Shown piece after piece: positions 5,734 through 11,001 of a stretch of DNA of 11,001 bases; position 1 is the stretch's first letter, and each line of letters starts with the position of its first letter. The notes beneath the pieces are model-generated. The model saw only the letters and a program-made list of their open reading frames with translations, searched no databases and was not told the origin of the DNA. The DNA is taken from the NCBI GenBank assembly GCA_036847245.1, contig DAIUAL010000109.1, positions 1 through 11,001 of the forward strand. The letters run 5' to 3'. This stretch comes from UBA4661 sp002405405. Its GTDB lineage: Bacteria; Bacteroidota; Ignavibacteria; Kapaibacteriales; UBA4661. The position numbers were made by a program, and so were the translations under genes.

Positions 5734-7431
5734 TTATTGCTTCATGGGCGGACGCTTACGATGAACCTGCTCGGGATCTGCTTGTTGCATCATGACAGCA
5801 AATTCGAGTAAACGATCTTCACCGAAATGCTTACCAATAAACGAAATACTTTGTGGGCTGCCATTACGAAAACCATGCGGCACAACAGCACATGGATGCC
5901 CGGTAAAATTTGTTAATGTCAGTGTATTCCCTACAAAACTTGGTGCAACAAGGACATCATACTCTTTCATAAGTTTTTCCATAGTATTAGTAATGTTGCG
6001 CCGATGACGATTGGCTTGCACATATTCTACGGCAGGAATGAATCGTGCAGCACGCATCATGAGGGGCCACGAATCTTTAGTTTGACGCGCCATTGCACTA
6101 TCAGCATTCGAACGAATCAATTCATCAAATGCTGCTGACGATTCTGCCGAAATCGTCAGCCACACAGCACTACGCGGAAATTTCGGCAACTCAACCGGCA
6201 CTAATTCAATTTTATTCTGACGAGCCAATTCCTGTAACCGCAACAAATACATGGAATCATTGCTATGGCTTCCCCCCGCTTGAGCAAATTCTTTATTCAG
6301 ATAAGCAACCCTGAATTTTTTCTTTTGGATATTAGCTAAAGAAAATTCAAATGGCTGGTTACTGGTTGTTTCGTCATGACTATCAAAGCCATGGATCTCC
6401 CGAAACACAACAGCACAATCCTCAATACTCCGACAAATCGGACCGACTTTATCCATCGACCATGACAGCGCCATACCGCCATGCCGACTCACTCGCCCAA
6501 AAGTTGGACGTAATCCACTGACACCACACCGTGTGGCTGGTGATACAATCGAACCTAATGTTTCCGTACCAATAGAAAAAGCAACTAAGCCACCTGATGT
6601 TGCTGAGGCAGAACCAGCAGAAGAGCCACTCGAACCTTGTTTAAGATTCCAAGGATTTTTCGTCATCCCACCGAACCATACATCACCCATCGCCAATTCT
6701 CCCAAAGTCAATTTGGCGACAAGAATTGCACCCGCTTTACGCAAACGCTCATATACTGTAGCATCGTAGTCGAATGATTGATCTTTGTAAGGTGCTGTGC
6801 CCCATGTTGTTTTTGTTCCTTTGACAGCAAATAAATCTTTAATCCCAAATGGAATTCCATGAAGCAAACCACGATATTTTCCTTGTTGTATCTCCTCATC
6901 GGCTTGCTTTGCTTGTTGCAATGCCATGTCCTCCGTAATTGTAACGGCACATTGGAGTGTGGGCGATAAGTCCTTTAAACGTTTGAGATAGATTTGTGTT
7001 AATCGTGTAGCGGTAATTTGTTTTGTTTTGATAAAATGTGCCAAATCAACAACCGAAGAAAAAGCAATATCTTCGTCGCTTGTCGGCAAGGTTTTCTGCG
7101 ATGGTTGAATACCACTCATCGTGTTGACGACATTTGCCGATGGCGATACTTCGCGCGGAGTTACGTGAAATGATAAAATTGGAGCAATGTCGTTACTCAA
7201 AGGGAAATCACGCATCTCAGCATACTGCTTGAGCTGATCGTCCATGTTTTGAAGCAAAGAATCTCGTTGTGCAGGTGTAAACCGTAAACCAAAAAGTTCT
7301 TCGACTCTGCGAATATCTTCAACAGTAAATTTCGACTGCTGACTAACGCCTATTTGAACTGCAACACTCATCCATAAAGCAATACAGAAGGCAATACTGC
7401 TGCCTACCAGCAATGTTTTTTTCAAAGTCAT
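5734..7431 (-). CDS. Exported amidase-signature family amidohydrolase
   Basis: The protein has 565 residues. The first 30 (MTLKKTLLVGSSIAF onward) look like a Sec signal peptide or an N-terminal anchor, so it probably acts in the periplasm. Residues about 35-92 form a helical segment (VEDIRRVEELFGLRFTPAQ, DDQLKQYAEMRDFPLSN) that resembles GatC. The amidase-signature domain starts near 125. Its Ser-cisSer-Lys triad is present: K198 in GIPFGIKDLF, cis-Ser S270 in GSSGSSAGSASA, and nucleophile S294 in GTETLGSIVSPAT, spaced 24 residues apart as in GatA. The family hydrolyses carboxylic amides or, in GatA, transfers ammonia; export argues against a tRNA-amidotransferase role here. The substrate is unknown. 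The ATG at 7431 lies 9 bp after the upstream gene's stop, with AAAGA as a weak ribosome-binding site, so the two are in one operon. Confidence 0.93.
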   Translation of the reverse strand: MTLKKTLLVGSSIAFCIALWMSVAVQIGVSQQSKFTVEDIRRVEELFGLRFTPAQRDSLLQNMDDQLKQYAEMRDFPLSNDIAPILSFHVTPREVSPSANVVNTMSGIQPSQKTLPTSDEDIAFSSVVDLAHFIKTKQITATRLTQIYLKRLKDLSPTLQCAVTITEDMALQQAKQADEEIQQGKYRGLLHGIPFGIKDLFAVKGTKTTWGTAPYKDQSFDYDATVYERLRKAGAILVAKLTLGELAMGDVWFGGMTKNPWNLKQGSSGSSAGSASATSGGLVAFSIGTETLGSIVSPATRCGVSGLRPTFGRVSRHGGMALSWSMDKVGPICRSIEDCAVVFREIHGFDSHDETTSNQPFEFSLANIQKKKFRVAYLNKEFAQAGGSHSNDSMYLLRLQELARQNKIELVPVELPKFPRSAVWLTISAESSAAFDELIRSNADSAMARQTKDSWPLMMRAARFIPAVEYVQANRHRRNITNTMEKLMKEYDVLVAPSFVGNTLTLTNFTGHPCAVVPHGFRNGSPQSISFIGKHFGEDRLLEFAVMMQQADPEQVHRKRPPMKQ

Positions 7432-7440
7432 AGTTTGTCT

Positions 7441-8385
7441 TTAATCGTTATCGGGGGCAGTTACATCAAAAGGAACAAGAATCGGACAATGATCAGAAAT
7501 TTTACCGGAGACTTCTTTACCGTAGCGTTGATGCTGATTTAATACTATCATACCATCGGGGCGTGACCTGTTTTTTGCCGAAGTACTCACGACAATATGG
7601 TCAATAACATTCCATTTTGCATTCTTACAAGAGGTCAAATTGGCAGTAAGGAAGGACAATTGCGAGGATTGTAGCAATGGTACTAATGCCGTCTCTTTGT
7701 TGGCGGGTGCATCGTTGAAATCACCTACAATAATAAGGTCTTTTTCTTTACCAAGCGCAATCACACTATCAACCCACTGTCGCACAGCAGCAGACTGTTT
7801 TTGTCGTGTCTCGATAGCATTTTCACGTTTTTCTTCAGTGTCATCATAGCGCGAGGTTGACTTAAAATGTACGACCATCATGAGCCAATCAAAATTTCCA
7901 GCTTTGCATTGCAAGAGTAAGCCCGGACGATTGCGTCCTTTGGTAATCGCTACCGCAGAGTATTCTCCCAAGGACTGTACTGCAATACTTTGTCTATGAA
8001 GAACACCAACATTCTGTGAACCACTCTTGAGAATAAAACCCGTGTATTCAGGCAAAAATTGCAAGAGCCTTTGCATGGCTGCATCATTCTCCAATTCTTG
8101 CACACCCAGGACATCTACTTGAGAATCTTTAATGACATCAGCTACACGCTTGACATCGTCATTAGAGCGAGGATTCCGATCATTATTCCCATCGCCAAAC
8201 CACTCAATATTGAATGTGCCCACACGAACAACATTGCCCACATACTGAGGCACTGTTTCGGAGGGCGAACATCGGCGGATAATGATTGCGGCAACCGTAC
8301 AGATTACCGAAATAATCACAACAAGTGCGCGTTGCTGTTTTTTAGTCATGCGAAATCGCTTCAAGTGGTTTAAAGAAAAGGACAT
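7441..8385 (-). CDS. Membrane-anchored endonuclease/exonuclease/phosphatase-family protein
   Basis: The EEP fold includes DNase I-like nucleases, AP endonucleases and phosphoinositide or sphingomyelin phosphodiesterases that use a divalent metal. With the start at 8385 the protein has 314 residues. The conserved points are all visible: TFNIEWFG (N59), GVQELEN (E97, metal ligand), VVHFKS (H173), GDFND (D222, N224), WNVIDHIVVS (D262-H263) and SDHCPIL (D298, catalytic H299). Residues about 20-36 (ALVVIISVICTVAAIII) form one membrane segment preceded by six basic residues, so the catalytic domain should face the periplasm; the RRC after it is not a lipobox. AAGGA lies 7 nt before the ATG at 8385 but only 1 nt before the in-frame ATG at 8391, hence the start chosen. 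It sits between proline dehydrogenase and the amidase. The substrate cannot be predicted. Confidence 0.9.
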   Translation of the reverse strand: MSFSLNHLKRFRMTKKQQRALVVIISVICTVAAIIIRRCSPSETVPQYVGNVVRVGTFNIEWFGDGNNDRNPRSNDDVKRVADVIKDSQVDVLGVQELENDAAMQRLLQFLPEYTGFILKSGSQNVGVLHRQSIAVQSLGEYSAVAITKGRNRPGLLLQCKAGNFDWLMMVVHFKSTSRYDDTEEKRENAIETRQKQSAAVRQWVDSVIALGKEKDLIIVGDFNDAPANKETALVPLLQSSQLSFLTANLTSCKNAKWNVIDHIVVSTSAKNRSRPDGMIVLNQHQRYGKEVSGKISDHCPILVPFDVTAPDND

Positions 8386-8420
8386 CGACATGTCCTTGTC
8401 AGCTTGTGGAATGCAAAAAC

Positions 8421-9320
8421 TTACTGACCGATACCAAACATTGCTTTGACCACATGCCCTGCCATATCGGGATTTTCTTTAAGCCGACGCACCGAGTAGC
8501 CATACCAATCGTGTCCGAAAGGAACATAAATACGCATTGCGTGACCTTCACGAATAAGTTCATCACGCTTGCTTTCGCGTACACCTAAAAGCATTTGAAA
8601 TTCATATTTATTCGTGGCGATGCTATGTTTTGCGATGTAATGACGAGCAAAGTCAATAAGCTCATCATCGTGCGTGGCAATACCGACATAACACCCTGCC
8701 TCCATCATAATAGGCAATAGTTTTTTGTAATTATTACGTACTTCTTCGTAACCCTGAAATGCAATCGATTCATGTTCTTTATAAATCCCCTTACACAAGC
8801 GAAACGAAGCATTCATTTTGACAAGATCACGTACATCATCTTCACTTCGACGCATGTACGATTGAATGACAACACCCGTATTATCTAAACCATCGGCACG
8901 CAATCGCTTATAGATATCAATCGTCTTTGTTGTATATGGCGAGTTCTCCATATCAAGCCGTACAAATCGTCCGATTTCCTTGGCACGTTTAATAATACCA
9001 AAGACATTGTTGTAGCAAAATTCATCCTCAATATCAAGTCCGAGTGAGGTCAATTTTACAGATAATCCTGAGTCAAGCTTATGTTCATGAATCGCCTCTA
9101 CAACGCGGTGCGACATCGCTGTTTCTTCTTGCGCTTGTGTACGCGATGAAACAAATTCCCCCAAAACATCGATCGTTGCCTTAGCACGAATTGCATTAAG
9201 TGAGCGCACAGATGCGACAGCCGCAGGAATATCCTCACCAGCAATATATCGGCTAGCAACTGCTTTAACAATGGGCTTGGGAACAATCGGCAATGATTTT
9301 GCGATAAGAGTATTAAGCAT
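8421..9320 (-). CDS. Proline dehydrogenase (monofunctional, FAD-dependent)
   Basis: The enzyme oxidises L-proline to pyrroline-5-carboxylate with FAD, passing electrons to the quinone pool or another acceptor; it is the first step of proline catabolism. The 299 residues match the short Thermus/Bacillus-type enzyme rather than the large PutA. Seen: SVKLTSLG (with K89), RLDMENSPYT (121-130, D123), VIQSYMRR (151-158), FRLCKGIYKE (173-182), ATHDDELI (215-222), YEFQMLLGV (239-247) and YVPFGHDWYGYSVRRLKE (265-282). R278 and R279 are the expected proline-carboxylate ligands. The gene starts 35 bp after the stop of the YyaL-like gene and ends 35 bp before the EEP gene. The next pathway enzyme, pyrroline-5-carboxylate dehydrogenase, is not in the window. 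The leader has only a weak purine site. Both putA and prodh-type names are used for such genes, so no symbol is given. Confidence 0.95.
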   Translation of the reverse strand: MLNTLIAKSLPIVPKPIVKAVASRYIAGEDIPAAVASVRSLNAIRAKATIDVLGEFVSSRTQAQEETAMSHRVVEAIHEHKLDSGLSVKLTSLGLDIEDEFCYNNVFGIIKRAKEIGRFVRLDMENSPYTTKTIDIYKRLRADGLDNTGVVIQSYMRRSEDDVRDLVKMNASFRLCKGIYKEHESIAFQGYEEVRNNYKKLLPIMMEAGCYVGIATHDDELIDFARHYIAKHSIATNKYEFQMLLGVRESKRDELIREGHAMRIYVPFGHDWYGYSVRRLKENPDMAGHVVKAMFGIGQ

Positions 9321-9355
9321 ATCAACTTTAAAGAAAATGAGTTAAGAGATTACAT

Positions 9356-11001
9356 TTAAAAAGTTTCATTCAATGATACGAGTGTCTGTAGTAGGACTGT
9401 TTCATCCATTATTGGTAATTGACAATGATAATCTTTGCAAATATAGCATGTAGCTTTACCTGATAATGCAGTCTGCATGGCGTAATGCGCCAACAAAGGC
9501 GGTAATGAACCTCCTATATTCATCAAAAAAATAGCATTGGGTAAATATGTTGAGCGCACAGTATTCAACATACGAACAACATCTGTCGAGAAAGAATTCC
9601 CAGCAATGACAACCTCGTGCATAGGTTCATGCAGAATTTGATATGCATTCAGCATCATGGAATATCCCTGAGGATATCTAATAATTGTTTCTCGAAATGC
9701 TTGAAGCACACTTTGCGATGCACGTCGATACTCTTGTCGGTTGAGTAAAACAGCCAAGCGCGCCAAAGTGTACGCCGCCATAGAATTACCGGAAGGCATT
9801 GCTCCATCATACGCATCACGGGTTTCAACAATGAGTGCTTCATGATGCCTTGAAGTCATACGGAAGCCACCTTGGTCATGAGCAAAATCTTGAAGGATAC
9901 GATCACTGAATGACACTGCTTGCTCAAGATAGAGCGGATTATAGGTTGCAAAATATAGTTCCAAGCCTGCATGTGCCAGCATAGCATAATCATCCAAGAA
10001 AGCTGGTATTGCACACTCACCATCACAAAAACGATGGTAGAGAATATCATTATCATCGACCATAGACCGAATAATCCACGACCATGCACGTTCTGCTGCA
10101 GTGAGAAATAAAGAATTCTCAAGTACTGCACCACATTGCGCCAAAGCGGAAATCATTAATCCATTCCAATCAGCAAGAATTTTTTCATCACGTAGTGGTC
10201 GGTGGCGAAGCCCACGCTCAGCAAAAAGACGCATCCGACAAAATGTTAATCGTGCCGATAGCTCTTCTGCATAGATCTGTAATTTTTGAGCAAGCAAATC
10301 GAGATCTATTGTCCGATATGGTATATTTCCTCCGGTATATACTTGTGTTGCTTCATCAAGAAAATTACCCTTTTGCTCTATATTATAGCATGTACAAAAA
10401 AGTTGAGCATCTTCCTCACCAAGCACGCTATGAATTTCCTGCCAACTCCACACATAAAATGTTCCTTCCTCTTTTTTACCATCATCGCCCAAACTATCAG
10501 CGTCTTCAGCACAATAGAACCCTCCATCAGGCGATTGTAAATCTCGAAGAACATATGTTCCGATTTCTTCAGCGCATTGTGCATAAAAAGGATTTTTCGT
10601 TAACTGGAAACATTCCGTGTATGCCATCATTAACATGGCTTGGTCATACAGCATTTTTTCAAAATGAGGCAAAAGCCATTCACGGTCTGTACTATATCGG
10701 TGGAATCCATAGCCGATATGGTCAAAGATTCCTCCCATACGCATTGCAGTCAATGTCTTTTCAACCATACCAAGAAGCTTTGTCTCTTGGGTTTTGTGAT
10801 ATCGACGAAGCAGGAAAAGTAAATTATGTGGTGATGGGAATTTTGGACGTCCGCCAAATCCACCGTATTCTTGGTCAAAACGCTGTAGAAACCCCTGCAC
10901 TGATTTTTCAAGAATATCAGCTGGCAGTTCTCCCGACGAGTCTATTAGGGCTTCTTGAAGTAAATGGCGAAGAATATTCTCGCAAGACTCCTCAAATTTA
11001 T
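9356..11001 (-). CDS. YyaL/SPATA20-type thioredoxin-domain protein (5' end outside window)
   Basis: The frame is open to the right edge (it continues upstream of the GTG at 10900 as far as KFEESC...), so at least 547 residues are present. The family is usually about 670-700 residues, so roughly 130 are missing: the N-terminal DUF255 thioredoxin fold. What remains is the alpha/alpha-barrel part related to six-hairpin glycosidases. Family motifs: DQEYGGFGGRPKFPSP, GGIFDHIGYGFHRYSTD with WLLPHFEKMLYD, CAEDADS with TFYVW, RPLRDEKILADWNGLMISA, AFLDDYAMLAHAGLELY, DGAMPSGNSMAAYTLARL, and the C-terminal CYICKDYHCQLP with a C-x2-C-x4-C cysteine cluster. The biochemical role of the family is unsettled; annotations as thioredoxin-domain or N-acylglucosamine 2-epimerase-like are by fold. 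It appears to be upstream in the same operon as proline dehydrogenase (35-bp gap). Confidence 0.93.
   Translation of the reverse strand, partial: KFEESCENILRHLLQEALIDSSGELPADILEKSVQGFLQRFDQEYGGFGGRPKFPSPHNLLFLLRRYHKTQETKLLGMVEKTLTAMRMGGIFDHIGYGFHRYSTDREWLLPHFEKMLYDQAMLMMAYTECFQLTKNPFYAQCAEEIGTYVLRDLQSPDGGFYCAEDADSLGDDGKKEEGTFYVWSWQEIHSVLGEEDAQLFCTCYNIEQKGNFLDEATQVYTGGNIPYRTIDLDLLAQKLQIYAEELSARLTFCRMRLFAERGLRHRPLRDEKILADWNGLMISALAQCGAVLENSLFLTAAERAWSWIIRSMVDDNDILYHRFCDGECAIPAFLDDYAMLAHAGLELYFATYNPLYLEQAVSFSDRILQDFAHDQGGFRMTSRHHEALIVETRDAYDGAMPSGNSMAAYTLARLAVLLNRQEYRRASQSVLQAFRETIIRYPQGYSMMLNAYQILHEPMHEVVIAGNSFSTDVVRMLNTVRSTYLPNAIFLMNIGGSLPPLLAHYAMQTALSGKATCYICKDYHCQLPIMDETVLLQTLVSLNETF

Noticed and set aside
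8059..8373. 104-codon + strand frame antisense to the EEP-family gene
   Set aside because: The EEP catalytic motifs on the - strand explain the region; this frame has no recognisable domain or ribosome-binding site.
10286..10540. + strand open frame inside the YyaL-like gene, rich in Ile, Leu and Cys
   Set aside because: It is antisense to a conserved coding region whose family motifs run right through it; hydrophobic antisense frames of this kind are expected by chance.

Overview
The window is an ordinary, gene-dense bacterial chromosome segment. I see no insertion sequence, CRISPR array, tRNA, rRNA or phage gene, and no clear new biological system. The protein set fits the Bacteroidota/Chlorobiota (FCB) superphylum or a relative: a retropepsin-PDZ protein, a DUF5117/DUF4953-type zinc metalloprotease, an RluA-type synthase without an S4 domain and with an EE-PLI-RL-LHA insert, and mostly weak Shine-Dalgarno sites. 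This assignment is inference from protein style, not proof.

Layout. Positions 1-411 on the + strand hold the 3' end of a retropepsin-like aspartic protease with a C-terminal PDZ domain, about 32% GC by hand count. Positions 412-624 are non-coding: a 26-bp tandem duplication lies just after the stop, followed by two inverted repeats, one of which looks like a terminator shared by the two convergent genes. Everything from 625 to the right edge is on the - strand and richer in GC (spot samples 35-48%).

In transcription order from the right edge, the - strand carries: a YyaL/SPATA20-type thioredoxin-domain protein (5' end outside the window), proline dehydrogenase, a membrane-anchored endonuclease/exonuclease/phosphatase-family protein, an exported amidase-signature enzyme, FolD, an RluA-family pseudouridine synthase, an unrecognised 146-residue protein, and a large exported zinc metalloprotease. 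The first four are 9-35 bp apart and look like one operon. FolD follows after 82 bp and overlaps the pseudouridine synthase gene by 7 bp. The last two genes are each preceded by about 140 bp and may have their own promoters. No non-coding gap exceeds 213 bp.

Functionally this is a mixed housekeeping set: one-carbon metabolism (FolD), RNA modification, proline catabolism, and exported hydrolases (metalloprotease, amidase, possibly the phosphatase/nuclease-fold protein). Export of peptide and amide hydrolases beside a proline-oxidising enzyme fits scavenging of peptides, but adjacency is the only evidence. The points most worth a second look are a GatC-like segment at the N terminus of the exported amidase, a substituted glycine in the FolD nucleotide-binding loop, the orphan 146-residue protein, and the composition change plus tandem repeat at the convergent junction.
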